64,000 bases of DNA from an uncultured Oscillospiraceae bacterium (GCA_905233385.1 CAJOEH010000013.1:1-64000); one strand, 5' to 3'; positions 8,430 to 16,589 are shown, counted from the first letter of the stretch. Numbers and translations are program-made. Notes: a model not told the origin generated them from the letters alone.

Positions 8430-9116
8430 ATGGAACGTACGATACAGGTCATTGCGCGCGTCCGCAGTGATTTTCCGACGAAATTCGGCGTACCGCGCCA
8501 GGCGGGGCTCGCGCCCGGCTTACGCGCGGAGGTCGTCTTCGAGCCGCCCTACCGCAGCGACGACGCCCTGCGCGGGCTGGAAGGCTTTTCGCATCTGTGG
8601 CTGATCTGGGAATTCTCCGAAGCGGTGCGCAAGGACTGGTCTCCGACCGTCCGTCCGCCGCGTCTCGGCGGCAACGAGCGCGTCGGCGTCTTCGCCAGCC
8701 GCTCCCCGTTTCGCCCGAATCCGATCGGGCTTTCCTGCGTGAAGCTGGAAGAAATCCGCCGCACGGCAAACGACGGCACGGTGCTGATCGTCTCCGGCGC
8801 GGATCTGATGGACGGCACGCCGATCTACGACATCAAGCCGTATCTTCCCTACGCGGACGCGCATCCGGAGGCGGTCGGCGGCTTCGCGCCGTCCGCGCCC
8901 GAACTTCTGACGGTCGAGTGCCCGCCAGAGCTGCTGGAACAGATACCGCCCGATCGGCGCGACGCGCTGCGCGAGGTACTGGCGCAGGACCCGCGCCCGT
9001 CCTATCAGGACGACCCCGACCGCGTCTACGGCATGCAATTCGCGGGCTTCGACGTCCGTTTCCGCGTGGACGGCGCAACGCTCACCGTCTGCGAGATCGT
9101 GAAGGAGGATCTATAA
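8430..9116 (+). CDS. trmO: tRNA (t6A37-N6)-methyltransferase TrmO
   Basis: A 228-residue TrmO (TsaA/YaeB family), which N6-methylates t6A37 in threonine tRNAs using SAM. Seen are IARVRSDFPTKFGVPRQAG at the N-terminus, LEGFSHLWLIWEF, and the hallmark GVFASRSPFRPNPIGLS. The C-terminal domain holds the typical DPRPSYQDDPDRVYG. It starts 7 bases after the sirtuin stop. Together with trmD this gives two position-37 tRNA methyltransferases in one run. Confidence 0.93.
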   Translation: MERTIQVIARVRSDFPTKFGVPRQAGLAPGLRAEVVFEPPYRSDDALRGLEGFSHLWLIWEFSEAVRKDWSPTVRPPRLGGNERVGVFASRSPFRPNPIGLSCVKLEEIRRTANDGTVLIVSGADLMDGTPIYDIKPYLPYADAHPEAVGGFAPSAPELLTVECPPELLEQIPPDRRDALREVLAQDPRPSYQDDPDRVYGMQFAGFDVRFRVDGATLTVCEIVKEDL

Positions 9117-9235
9117 AGAACGTTGTTTTGATCGACGTGCAGGGCGGTCGCCATCGGGCGGAGCAAGGCCTTAAAACTCCTGCTGCCGGTCAGTCATTGC
9201 AGCAATGAGGTCGTCGGCGTCAAGCCGCTTACCAG
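9113..9235 (+). pseudogene. Remnant of a DUF3842-type gene (internal deletion, lost start)
   Basis: After the trmO stop and an AGGAGG site, one frame reads KNVVLIDVQGG with ATA where ATG would be expected. This is the usual N-terminus of DUF3842 proteins. From 9150, another frame reads AIGRSKALKLLLPVSHCSNE and continues VVGVKPL, the C-terminal signature of the same family. The central part (roughly 80 residues) is missing. The join lies in a GGGCGG...GGGCGG direct repeat, suggesting slippage or recombination deletion. After 9235 the similarity stops. The family match is from memory of its consensus. Confidence 0.6.
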
Positions 9236-9354
9236 GCGAAATGGTGCAATCTGGCGTCGAGCGCCCGAAAGAGCTCTGCTGAAACGCAGGAACAACTGCG
9301 GAACTTACGGACTTCCCGTGCGTCAAATATGCAGAACTCTGAAAGGAGAGAAAA

Positions 9355-10161
9355 ATGAAACGGATCGTCCTGATTGTATTCTGCTTTGTTCTGCTTTTTC
9401 TTACCGCATGCCATTCCGAAACGGTGATTCAGATTCCGGAGCAACCGACCGTTTCATTGACCCGCGAAAGCGCCGTCGAGGATTCCCCCGAAATCGAAAC
9501 AGTCGAAACAGTATCCGGAACCGCCTTCCAAAAAACCGATGAAAATCATATCGTCGCCCCGGATGGCACCGAATACGTTTTCTTAGCAAACGAAGGCTTC
9601 GTCTGTACGTTCGGCGAGCGTACTTTGCTGGGGAGAATCGAAGGGGAAAACGTCTCCTTCACGCACCTCGGCGCGGAATTCGAGACCGGCATGTTCGCCT
9701 CCGAAGGCGATCCCGACCGCAGAATCCTCGTGCGGAGCGTTCCCGACAGCGAGTGGCTCGCGTACTACCGCAAGGCTTCCCTGCCGCCGCTGGATCCTTC
9801 GCCGGACAACTGCGTCCGCATGGAATTCGTTCTCTACGGGCAGATCGGTATCGAGCACCTGACCTGCGGCGAAGGGATCGTCGGCGCGGAGAACGTCAAA
9901 GCCTTTCTCGCGGATATTCGAAGTCAGCAGACCGTAAGAGAGGCCAATCTCTACGACCTGTGCAGAACGCCGGACGGTTATCTGGAAAACTGCCGCCAAA
10001 TCGGCTGCGTATACGGCTTCTTTCAGAGCGAACCGAATCTGGCGGTTCCGCTGCCCGTCACTTCCTATAACGATAAGGCTTATTCCATCAGTCTGGGAAA
10101 CAGTGGGGAATACGTCCTGCCGGAATCATGGCTCGCAGCGCTGACCGCAAGCAATTCCTGA
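9355..10161 (+). CDS. Lipoprotein of unknown function
   Basis: A 268-residue protein with a lipoprotein signal peptide: a basic MKR start, a hydrophobic core, and the lipobox LTAC with Cys19. A Ser/Thr/Glu-rich spacer follows to about residue 60, then a mixed alpha/beta domain with no motif I recognise. It is expected to be anchored on the outer face of the membrane. GGAG precedes the start. Upstream (9236-9354) I see nothing functional beyond the decayed gene. Codon use is less GC-rich in the first 60 codons than in neighbouring genes. Confidence 0.7.
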   Translation: MKRIVLIVFCFVLLFLTACHSETVIQIPEQPTVSLTRESAVEDSPEIETVETVSGTAFQKTDENHIVAPDGTEYVFLANEGFVCTFGERTLLGRIEGENVSFTHLGAEFETGMFASEGDPDRRILVRSVPDSEWLAYYRKASLPPLDPSPDNCVRMEFVLYGQIGIEHLTCGEGIVGAENVKAFLADIRSQQTVREANLYDLCRTPDGYLENCRQIGCVYGFFQSEPNLAVPLPVTSYNDKAYSISLGNSGEYVLPESWLAALTASNS

Positions 10162-10223
10162 ACGGAACGACCGGAGGATTCCGGAATTATATGACAAAAA
10201 ACTGTGATATGAGGTGCATAACA

Positions 10224-10481
10224 ATGGATAGCATGAAAATCTGTCAATGCTGCGGCATGCCGCTGGACGAGACCACGTTCAGCCGCGAGCCGGACGGCAC
10301 GGTAAACGAAGACTACTGCAAATGGTGCTATGTCGACGGGAAATTCACCTACGAGAGCAAGGAACAGCTGATCGACTTCTGCGTCGCGCATCTGGCGACC
10401 CCGGAATGGCCCGCCGAGCAGATCCGCGCGCATATGGAGGCGGTCGTCCCGACGCTGAAGCATTGGAAGCAGGTCGAATGA
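10224..10481 (+). CDS. Small zinc-ribbon domain protein
   Basis: An 85-residue protein starting MDSMKICQCCGMPL, with a second Cys pair in DYCKWCYVDG. The C-x2-C / C-x2-C spacing indicates a treble-clef or zinc-ribbon fold. Related putative zinc-ribbon proteins occur alone in many Firmicutes with unknown function. I chose the ATG at 10224 because GAGGTG sits about 8 bases upstream; longer readings have no ribosome binding site. Its stop overlaps the start of the phosphatase gene (ATGA), so the two are coupled. Confidence 0.75.
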   Translation: MDSMKICQCCGMPLDETTFSREPDGTVNEDYCKWCYVDGKFTYESKEQLIDFCVAHLATPEWPAEQIRAHMEAVVPTLKHWKQVE

Positions 10482-10945
10482 TCCGCATTCTTTTCGTCTG
10501 CCACGGGAATATCTGCCGCAGCCCGATGGCGGAATTCATCATGAAAGATTTGGTCAGGAAGCGCGGGCTGGAGGCGCGGTTTGAGATCGCCAGCGCAGCC
10601 ACCTCCGACGAGGAGATCGGCAATCCGGTCTATCCGCCCGTCCGCGCCCTGCTGCACGCGCGCGGGCTTTCCTGCGCGGGAAAGACGGCATGGCGGATTC
10701 GCGCCGCGGATTACGGGAACTACGACCTGTTCATCGGAATGGACGGCGCCAACCGCCGCAATATGCAGCGGCTGTTCGGCGGCGACCCGCAGGGCAAGGT
10801 CTCCCTGCTGCTGGATTATACAGGCCACCCGCGCGACGTCGCCGACCCGTGGTATACCCGCGACTTCCGCGAGGCGGAGGCGGACATCGACCGCGGCTGC
10901 GCCGCTTTGCTGGAGTATTTGACAGAACAAGAGCATAGAAATTAG
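10478..10945 (+). CDS. Low-molecular-weight protein tyrosine phosphatase
   Basis: A 155-residue enzyme with the P-loop VCHGNICRSPMAEF at residues 7-20, matching the C-x5-R-S active site, and the general-acid Asp in VADPWYTRDF. It dephosphorylates phosphotyrosine (or phosphoarginine in some Firmicutes paralogs) in the cytosol. It is translationally coupled to the zinc-ribbon gene and is followed by a convergent repeat region. A partner tyrosine kinase is not in the window. Confidence 0.92.
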   Translation: MIRILFVCHGNICRSPMAEFIMKDLVRKRGLEARFEIASAATSDEEIGNPVYPPVRALLHARGLSCAGKTAWRIRAADYGNYDLFIGMDGANRRNMQRLFGGDPQGKVSLLLDYTGHPRDVADPWYTRDFREAEADIDRGCAALLEYLTEQEHRN

Positions 10946-10966
10946 AACAGCAAAACCCCACGGTTC

Positions 10967-11263
10967 TGTCATTGCCCGGCTTGTCCGGGCAATCTTTCCG
11001 TTGCAGGTTTGGGAACTGTATCGTATGATTGTAGGGAACGGCCTGCGTGCCGTTCCGGCTCTCTCAGTCTCGCTGCCGCTTGACAACTCCCTAAAAGAGG
11101 GAGCCGAGGCACGACACAAAGGTCGTGCCCTACGGCATAATACGGAAAAGTGTCTCACATCGAGACGCACAGATTGCACCCGCAGGGGGTACGCCGCATC
11201 CGTAAGGCGGCAGAGCCGCCAACGGCTGCGCAGCCACGCCGCCTGCGGCGGCTCGCAATGACA
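10967..11263. repeat. Palindromic intergenic repeat, copy 1
   Basis: Bounded by inverted ends TGTCATTGC (10967) and GCAATGACA (11255-11263). The left end folds as ATTGCCCGG/CCGGGCAAT. The right end begins CACAGATTGC and holds a GC-rich arm with GCCGCC/GGCGGC pairs. The centre carries inverted cassettes such as GGAACGGC/GCCGTTCC. It fills the space between the convergent phosphatase and psuG genes and ends one base before the psuG terminator. Short ORFs inside are not real genes. Confidence 0.8.
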
Positions 11264-11302
11264 AAACGAGGAGAGCGCAACCAAAATTGCGCTCTCCTCG
11301 TT
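11261..11302 (-). terminator. Intrinsic terminator of psuKG
   Basis: Perfect 16-bp inverted repeat (11265-11280 with 11287-11302, 6-base loop), followed on the minus strand by TTTTG. Lies just after the psuG stop. Confidence 0.85.
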
Positions 11303-11312
11303 TGCTGTTGAA

Positions 11313-12230
11313 TTACGCTTCGCAGTAGGCCTTCGCGGTCTTGGCGGCGAGGCGGGCGTTGTTGTAGACGAGCTGGATGTTGGAATCCAGGCTGTCGCCG
11401 CCGGTCAGCTCCTTGACCTTCGCCAGCAGGAACGGCGTGGTCGCCTTGCCGTGGACGCCGTTCTCGACGCACTGGCGGATCGCTTCGTCGATCGCCGCGT
11501 TGATGACCTTCGGATCCATGGAGTATTCCTCGGGGATGGGATTGGTCACGAGCATACCGCCGCGCAGGCCGAGTTCATGCTGCGTCTTGAACGCCTTCGC
11601 CAGTTCTTCCGGCGTGTCGATCTCATAGTCGACGGAGAAGCCGGAGCTTCTGGTATAGAACGCGGGCAGTTCCTTCGTACCGTAGCCGATGACGGGAACG
11701 CCGTGCGTTTCAAGGTATTCGAGCGTCAGGCCGAGGTCGAGGATGGACTTCGCGCCGGCGCAGACGACCATGACGGGGGTGGTGGCCAGTTCTTCGAGGT
11801 CCGCGGAAATATCCATCGTCGTCTCCGCGCCGCGATGTACGCCGCCGATGCCGCCGGTCGCGAAGATCTTGATGCCCGCCATGTGGGCGATGATCATGGT
11901 CGTGGTGACGGTCGTCGCGCCGTCTTCGCCTCTGGCGCACAGGACGGCCAGGTCGCGGCGGGACGCCTTGGCGATGGCGGTTCCCTTCTTGCCGAAGTAT
12001 TCGATCTCCTCCGGGGTCAGGCCGGCCTTGAGACGACCGCCGATGATGGCGATGGTCGCGGGAACGGCGCCGTTTTCGCGGATGATGCGCTCGACTTCCA
12101 GCGCGGTCTGCACGTTCTGCGGATAGGGCATGCCGTGGGAGATGATGGTAGATTCCAGAGCCACAACGGGCTTGCCGCTTGCGATCGCCTCGGCGACCTC
12201 GGGCTTTACGTCCAAAAACTTGTTCAGCAT
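11313..12230 (-). CDS. psuG: Pseudouridine-5'-phosphate glycosidase
   Basis: A 305-residue PsuG, which splits the C-C glycosidic bond of pseudouridine 5'-phosphate to uracil and ribose 5-phosphate. Characteristic stretches are VALESTIISHGMPYPQN, the central GGIGGVHRGAE, VVCAGAKSILDLG and TNPIPEEYSMD. The ATG at 12230 is supported by GGAGGA upstream; extending further would enter the kinase gene. It lies 16 bases after psuK on the same transcript. The pair degrades pseudouridine from RNA turnover. Confidence 0.94.
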   Translation of the reverse strand: MLNKFLDVKPEVAEAIASGKPVVALESTIISHGMPYPQNVQTALEVERIIRENGAVPATIAIIGGRLKAGLTPEEIEYFGKKGTAIAKASRRDLAVLCARGEDGATTVTTTMIIAHMAGIKIFATGGIGGVHRGAETTMDISADLEELATTPVMVVCAGAKSILDLGLTLEYLETHGVPVIGYGTKELPAFYTRSSGFSVDYEIDTPEELAKAFKTQHELGLRGGMLVTNPIPEEYSMDPKVINAAIDEAIRQCVENGVHGKATTPFLLAKVKELTGGDSLDSNIQLVYNNARLAAKTAKAYCEA

Positions 12231-12246
12231 AATAGTTCCTCCAGTT

Positions 12247-13332
12247 TTATTTCGAGCCGTCCATGCGCTTGCGCACGGCGTCGGCAGACAGTACGGGGTT
12301 GATGGTTTCGCTGCTCTCAACCGCGATCGCGGCGGCAGCGGCGGCGGCTTTCGCCGTCTGCGCCAGGTCGGTGCCTTCCAGATACGCCCACGCCAGCGCC
12401 GCCATGAAGGCGTCGCCCGCGCCGGTCGCGTTGCGCATATCCGCGCGGTAGCACGGCTGCCGCAGCATCTCCTTGTGATCCGCCGCGAACACGCCGTCCG
12501 TCCCGAGGGAGATGAAGACGCGGTGCAGGCCGGTCGCGAGGAGGGTCTGCGCCGCCTTGCGCAGGCTGGCTTCGTCCGTGATCTTCACGCCGGAGAGCAG
12601 CTCCGCCTCGATGCGGTTGGGCTTGATCGTGTGGAGCCTGCCGAGGATCGGCTTGAGCTTCCCCGCCTTGGCGGTGGAGACCGGATCGGCGAAAATCGGC
12701 GCGGCGCAGTGCTCCGCGAGGTAGGCCAGCGACTGCGCGGGGATGTTCGTGTCCGTCACGACGAGCTGCGCGTTGTTCAGGATCGGCAGGTTCGCCGCCA
12801 GATATTTCGGCGTGATGCGCTCGCAGATCTCCATGTCCGACATCGCGAGCGCCATATCGCCGTCGCAGTCGTTGAGGAAGAGATAGGTCGGCGTCGCGCC
12901 GCCGGGGACCTGCAGAGCGTGGCTGATGTCGATGCCGAGCTCGCCGCAGGACGCCGCGATCCGCTGCGCGTAGAGGTCGTCGCCGAACGCCGTCAGGAAA
13001 CGCACGTCCACGCCGAGCAGGCTCATGTTGTGCGCGATGTTCCTGCCGACGCCGCCGAGGCTCATCGTGACCTTGCCGGGGTTGGAGTCTTTCGCGACCA
13101 GCGGCTTGAGCGAGCGGCCGCCGATGTCGATGTTGACGCCGCCGACGACGGCGGCGTAGCTGCCGGAGCGCAGCACGTAGCCCTTGCCCGCGATATATCC
13201 CTTCTTCATCAGATTGGAGATATGCACGGCAACGGACGAGCGCGTGATGCCCGCAAGTTCCGCGAGCTTTTCCTGCGAGATCATCGGGTCGGCTTCGATC
13301 CACTGGAGGATCTGGCGTTCACGCTGCGTCAT
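12247..13332 (-). CDS. psuK: Pseudouridine kinase with N-terminal winged helix
   Basis: A 361-residue PfkB-family sugar kinase. Residues 1-55 form a winged helix-turn-helix (ILQWIEADPMISQEKLAELA and onward), and the kinase domain starts around residue 60 with VVGGVNIDIGG. The C-terminal signature NATGAGDAFMAAL contains the catalytic Asp. HTH-fused kinases next to psuG are known in Firmicutes and phosphorylate pseudouridine; the HTH may autoregulate the operon (inference). It is the first gene of psuK-psuG with a good promoter. Confidence 0.9.
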   Translation of the reverse strand: MTQRERQILQWIEADPMISQEKLAELAGITRSSVAVHISNLMKKGYIAGKGYVLRSGSYAAVVGGVNIDIGGRSLKPLVAKDSNPGKVTMSLGGVGRNIAHNMSLLGVDVRFLTAFGDDLYAQRIAASCGELGIDISHALQVPGGATPTYLFLNDCDGDMALAMSDMEICERITPKYLAANLPILNNAQLVVTDTNIPAQSLAYLAEHCAAPIFADPVSTAKAGKLKPILGRLHTIKPNRIEAELLSGVKITDEASLRKAAQTLLATGLHRVFISLGTDGVFAADHKEMLRQPCYRADMRNATGAGDAFMAALAWAYLEGTDLAQTAKAAAAAAAIAVESSETINPVLSADAVRKRMDGSK

Positions 13333-13376
13333 CGTCTCAACCCCTAAACAAAAATTAATTTTATAATCACATGTTT

Positions 13377-13404
13377 ATTATAGCATGCGATTCTCGTTTG
13401 TCAA
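13377..13404 (-). promoter_or_regulatory. Sigma-A promoter for psuKG, overlapping the GNAT stop codon
   Basis: Minus-strand TTGACA (13399-13404), 16-base spacer, TATAAT (13377-13382). The TGA stop of the upstream GNAT gene is part of the -35 box. Confidence 0.8.
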
Positions 13405-13946
13405 TAGGAAATTTCAAGTTCTTCCCACGGGATTGGAAAACGGTCCGGCTCGCCGAGCGGCAGGAGCTGTTTTTCGAGCCAGACGACGTCGTACCACTTC
13501 CCGTGTTTGAAGCCGACGTCGAAATAGGTCAACGCCTCGCGGTAGCCGATCGCCTTGTGAAAGGCGATGGACGGCTCGTTCGCGGAGGTCACGACCGCGT
13601 AGACCTTGCGCACGCCCTGCCGACGGAGAATGTCCTCGATAACGGCGTAGAGCTGTCTGCCGACGCCCTTCCCGCGGGCTTCTTCCGCCAGATAGCAGGA
13701 GATCTCCGCGTTCCACGCGTAGGCGGCGCGCTCGAAGGCTCTGCCCGCGTAGGCGTAGCCCAGCACCCTGCCGTCCTCCTCCCAGACGAGCCACGGATAG
13801 ACCGCGATATGCTCCGTCAGACGGCGGGCAAATTCCTCCTCCGTCGGCGTTTCGTATTCAAAGCTGACCGCCGTATCGCGGACGAAAGGATCGTAGATTG
13901 CGAGCATGGCGGGCACGTCCCGCACGGTCGCTTTTCGGATCGCCAT
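13401..13946 (-). CDS. GNAT-family N-acetyltransferase (phosphinothricin-type)
   Basis: A 181-residue GNAT protein with RKATVRDVPAMLAIYDPFV at the start, the acetyl-CoA loop in EEARGKGVGRQLYAVIED, and VVTSANEPSIAFHKAIGY before the last strands. This is the pattern of the PAT/YncA group that acetylates amino acids or small amines. Substrate is unknown. The ATG at 13946 follows GAAGGTGAG, and a TATAAT at 13968-13973 provides a likely -10; no clear -35 was seen. The gene ends inside the psuKG promoter. Confidence 0.85.
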   Translation of the reverse strand: MAIRKATVRDVPAMLAIYDPFVRDTAVSFEYETPTEEEFARRLTEHIAVYPWLVWEEDGRVLGYAYAGRAFERAAYAWNAEISCYLAEEARGKGVGRQLYAVIEDILRRQGVRKVYAVVTSANEPSIAFHKAIGYREALTYFDVGFKHGKWYDVVWLEKQLLPLGEPDRFPIPWEELEISY

Positions 13947-14003
13947 AATCTCACCTTCTTCGATCTGATTATACCGCAAATCCGAAAAAAGTACAGGAAA
14001 ACC

Positions 14004-14031
14004 TTGCAAAATCGGAAATTCTCGCTATACT
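14004..14031 (+). promoter_or_regulatory. Probable promoter for the ArAE-type gene
   Basis: TTGCAA (14004-14009), 16-base spacer, TATACT (14026-14031), 20 bases before the GTG start. Confidence 0.6.
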
Positions 14032-14051
14032 GTACCGAAAGAGGTGATATT

Positions 14052-14957
14052 GTGACAAAACGACAACGGCATATCCTCGGCCTGCGCATCTTCAAGACCG
14101 CGCTGGCTGTCACGCTTTCCATTCTGCTCGTCCGTCTGTTCGTGACCAATACGCTGACTGAATTCTACGCCGCTTTCGGCGCATTGATCGCGATGGAGAC
14201 CACCTTCTTCAAATCGCTCAAGCAGGCGCTGACGCAGCTCATCGGCGTTCTGGCAGGCACGGTGTTCGGCTATCTGTCGGTGCTTCTGTTCCCGACGTTC
14301 ACGCCGGCGTGGATCGCGGGAATCGGCGTTCTGATCCTGCTCGTTCTGAGCCAGGTTTTCAAGCTGTCCTTCTCCGCTTCCCTCTCCTGCATTATTTTCC
14401 TTTCCGCGTGCCTCATGCCGCCGGAAAATCTCCTGCGCGATTCTCTGTTCCGTCTGCGCGACACCGCGGTCGGCATCGGCGTCGCCCTCGTGGTCAACGC
14501 CCTGATCCGCCCGTACAACAACAAGAAGCGCATCCTTTCGGTGCTGGCGCAGCTGCGCGCGCTGATGCCGCCGCTGCTGCACGAGCGCGTCGTCAGGGAG
14601 CGCATACCCGATCTTTCCGTTCTGGTGCCGCTGCTGCGGCAGCTCGATCGCGAGATGGAGCTTTACCACAGCCAGCGTTTCTTCCACCGCAAGCACGACG
14701 ACGAAGCCCTGCTGGCCGGCTGCAAGCAATTAGTGGAGCGCATGGTGGAGGAATTGGAGGCGATCTGCGGCATGGACTCTCCGGGCGACCTTGCCATGGA
14801 GAACGCCGCGCGGATGATGGAGCTCGGCATGGAGCTGCCCGAATCGGGCATCTCCGGCAGAAAATGCACCCGTCACGACACGATCGTGATGAACTACCAT
14901 CTGGACAAGCTCCTCGCCGCCTACCGCTATCTCGGCGAGCTCATGGAAGAAGCATAA
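14052..14957 (+). CDS. Aromatic acid exporter (ArAE)-family membrane protein
   Basis: A 301-residue protein with about six membrane helices in the N-terminal 150 residues (LRIFKTALAVTLSILLVRLF onward) and a helical cytoplasmic half. It resembles the FUSC/ArAE_1 family common in Firmicutes; the true substrate is not known. The start is GTG at 14052, preceded by GAGGTG. Upstream in-frame ATGs lack a ribosome binding site and overlap the divergent GNAT gene. A terminator-like hairpin follows directly after the stop. Confidence 0.78.
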   Translation: MTKRQRHILGLRIFKTALAVTLSILLVRLFVTNTLTEFYAAFGALIAMETTFFKSLKQALTQLIGVLAGTVFGYLSVLLFPTFTPAWIAGIGVLILLVLSQVFKLSFSASLSCIIFLSACLMPPENLLRDSLFRLRDTAVGIGVALVVNALIRPYNNKKRILSVLAQLRALMPPLLHERVVRERIPDLSVLVPLLRQLDREMELYHSQRFFHRKHDDEALLAGCKQLVERMVEELEAICGMDSPGDLAMENAARMMELGMELPESGISGRKCTRHDTIVMNYHLDKLLAAYRYLGELMEEA

Positions 14958-14960
14958 CGA

Positions 14961-15000
14961 AATCCCCTCCGGCATAGAATGGGTCGGAGGGGATTTTTTT
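14961..15000 (+). terminator. Intrinsic terminator whose 3' arm is also the next gene's ribosome binding site
   Basis: An 11-bp stem (14961-14971 with 14985-14995) is followed by a run of T. The 3' arm contains GGAGGGG, and TTG at 14999 starts the M14 peptidase 8 bases after GGAGG. Confidence 0.75.
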
Positions 15001-16198
15001 GAACTTTACCGAACTTGCGCTTTCCCGCGCGGGCGCGGCGGATCTGAAAGAGTTTCAGGCGCGGGAGGGTCTTTTCCCGTCCGGCCGCGAGGACGCGCTG
15101 ACCGTGCAGCGGCTGACGCCCTATCTGCTGGGCTACCGGCGTTATACAGTCAAAGCGGGCGACACCTTCTACCGCCTCGCCCGCGAATACGACACAACGG
15201 TGCAGGCGATCGCCCGCGCCAACCCGGAGCAGGACCCGCGCCGACTGGCGATCGGGCAGAACCTCAACATCCCGTTCGGCTTCCCCGTCGTGCCGACCGA
15301 TCTGCCCTTCACCTCGGAGCTGCTCGCGCTCTGCATCCACGGGCTGACCGTGCGCTATCCCTTCATCACGCAGCGGCAGATCGCCGTGACGGCGGGCGGC
15401 AGGCCGGTCACCGTCCTGAAGATCGGGTGCGGACAGCGCAGCGTCCTGTATAACGCCGCGCACCACGCGAACGAGTGGATCACCGTGCCGCTCGTGATGA
15501 AGTTTTTAGAGGACTACGCCCGCGCGATCAGTGAAAACCGCGCGATCTACGAGCTCAGCGCCCAGCAGCTCTTTCGCCGCACGCAGCTCTATCTCGTGCC
15601 GATGGTCGATCCCGACGGCGTCGATCTCGTGACCGGCGCGATCCCGCCCGGCAGCAGCGAATACGCCGCCGCGCAGAGGATCGCGGACTTCTTCCCCGCG
15701 ATCCCGTTCCCGAGCGGCTGGAAGGCGAATCTGCGGGGCGTGGATCTGAACCTCAACTATCCCGCCGGCTGGGAGCAGGCGGAGCAGAACAAGCGCGCCC
15801 TCGGCTACGGTAGACCCGCGCCGCGGGATTTCGTCGGCTACGCGCCGCTCGATCAGCCCGAGACCGCCGCCATGGCGCGCCTGACGCGGCAGGTCAATCC
15901 GCGCCTGACGCTCTCCTTCCATTCGCAGGGAGAGGTCATCTACTGGAAGTATCTCGACCGCGAGCCGCCCGACGCGCTGGGCATCGGGCAGATGTTCTCG
16001 CAGGTCAGCGGCTACGCGCTGGAGGAAACGCCCTACGCTTCCGCCTTCGCGGGCTACAAAGACTGGTTCATTCAGGAATACGACCGCCCGGGCTACACGG
16101 TCGAGGTCGGGCTCGGCGAGAACCCGCTGCCGCTCTCGCAGTTCGACGAGATCTACAAGGCCAACCTCGGCATTCTGACCCTCGGATTGCAGTTATGA
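14999..16198 (+). CDS. LysM-M14 zinc peptidase (gamma-D-glutamyl-L-diamino acid endopeptidase type)
   Basis: A 399-residue protein with a short peptidoglycan-binding-like start, a LysM motif (YTVKAGDTFYRLA to NLNIP, about residues 45-95), and an M14 carboxypeptidase domain. The zinc ligands are visible in NAAHHANEWIT (H-x2-E) and the later SFHSQGEV; the catalytic Glu is probably in YTVEVGLGE. Domain order matches endopeptidase I of Bacillus, which cuts peptidoglycan stem peptides. There is no signal peptide, so a mother-cell or lysis-dependent role is possible. The TTG start is accepted because it is the only one with a ribosome binding site. Confidence 0.85.
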   Translation: MNFTELALSRAGAADLKEFQAREGLFPSGREDALTVQRLTPYLLGYRRYTVKAGDTFYRLAREYDTTVQAIARANPEQDPRRLAIGQNLNIPFGFPVVPTDLPFTSELLALCIHGLTVRYPFITQRQIAVTAGGRPVTVLKIGCGQRSVLYNAAHHANEWITVPLVMKFLEDYARAISENRAIYELSAQQLFRRTQLYLVPMVDPDGVDLVTGAIPPGSSEYAAAQRIADFFPAIPFPSGWKANLRGVDLNLNYPAGWEQAEQNKRALGYGRPAPRDFVGYAPLDQPETAAMARLTRQVNPRLTLSFHSQGEVIYWKYLDREPPDALGIGQMFSQVSGYALEETPYASAFAGYKDWFIQEYDRPGYTVEVGLGENPLPLSQFDEIYKANLGILTLGLQL

Positions 16199-16244
16199 TT
16201 TATCTGACGCAACAACTCATTAAATTACGAAAAACTCTCAGGTT

Positions 16245-16544
16245 TGTCATTGCGAGACCGACGAAGTCGGACGTGGCAATCCGTACGTCACAGGTTTTGG
16301 AACTGCAACATATTACGAGAAATCTATCAGTCTGTCATTCCCGCCTGACAAAGTCAGGCAGGGAATCTGTCCCTTTCAGGTATGGCTTTTGCATTTTATA
16401 CGAAGAAATTTCCCACATCGAAAGGCACAGATTGCCCGAGCAAGTCGGGCAATGACAAGATAAGAAAACGACCATTTTTAAGAAAACATCCCTTGTCGAT
16501 ACGGACGGATTGCCACGCTTGACTTCGCCAAGCTCGCAATGACA
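16245..16544. repeat. Palindromic intergenic repeat, copy 2 (compound)
   Basis: Starts TGTCATTGCGAG (16245) and ends CTCGCAATGACA (16544). Inside are a second left-type end (TGTCATTCCCGCCTGAC, about 16333) and a second right-type end (CGGGCAATGACA, ending about 16455), so two elements look nested or fused. Hairpins include CCGACGAAGTCGG and CCTGACAAAGTCAGG. It lies between convergent genes (M14 peptidase and SLH protein) and ends two bases before a terminator hairpin. Confidence 0.8.
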
Positions 16545-16546
16545 GA

Positions 16547-16589
16547 CAACAGCCGCGGCACGATGTGCCGCGGCTGTTGCTTGTTTTTA
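16547..16589 (+). terminator. Intrinsic terminator between convergent genes
   Basis: A perfect 14-bp stem (16547-16560 with 16566-16579), 5-base loop, then CTTGTTTTTAT on the plus strand. The T-run favours plus-strand termination, although the stem could serve both directions. Confidence 0.75.

Noticed and set aside
10967-11263. Possible CRISPR array
   Set aside because: The repeats are dispersed single elements with palindromic ends, not regularly spaced direct repeats with unique spacers; no cas gene nearby.
16245-16544. Insertion sequence with transposase
   Set aside because: The elements are about 200-350 bases and contain no open frame with transposase motifs; at most non-autonomous.
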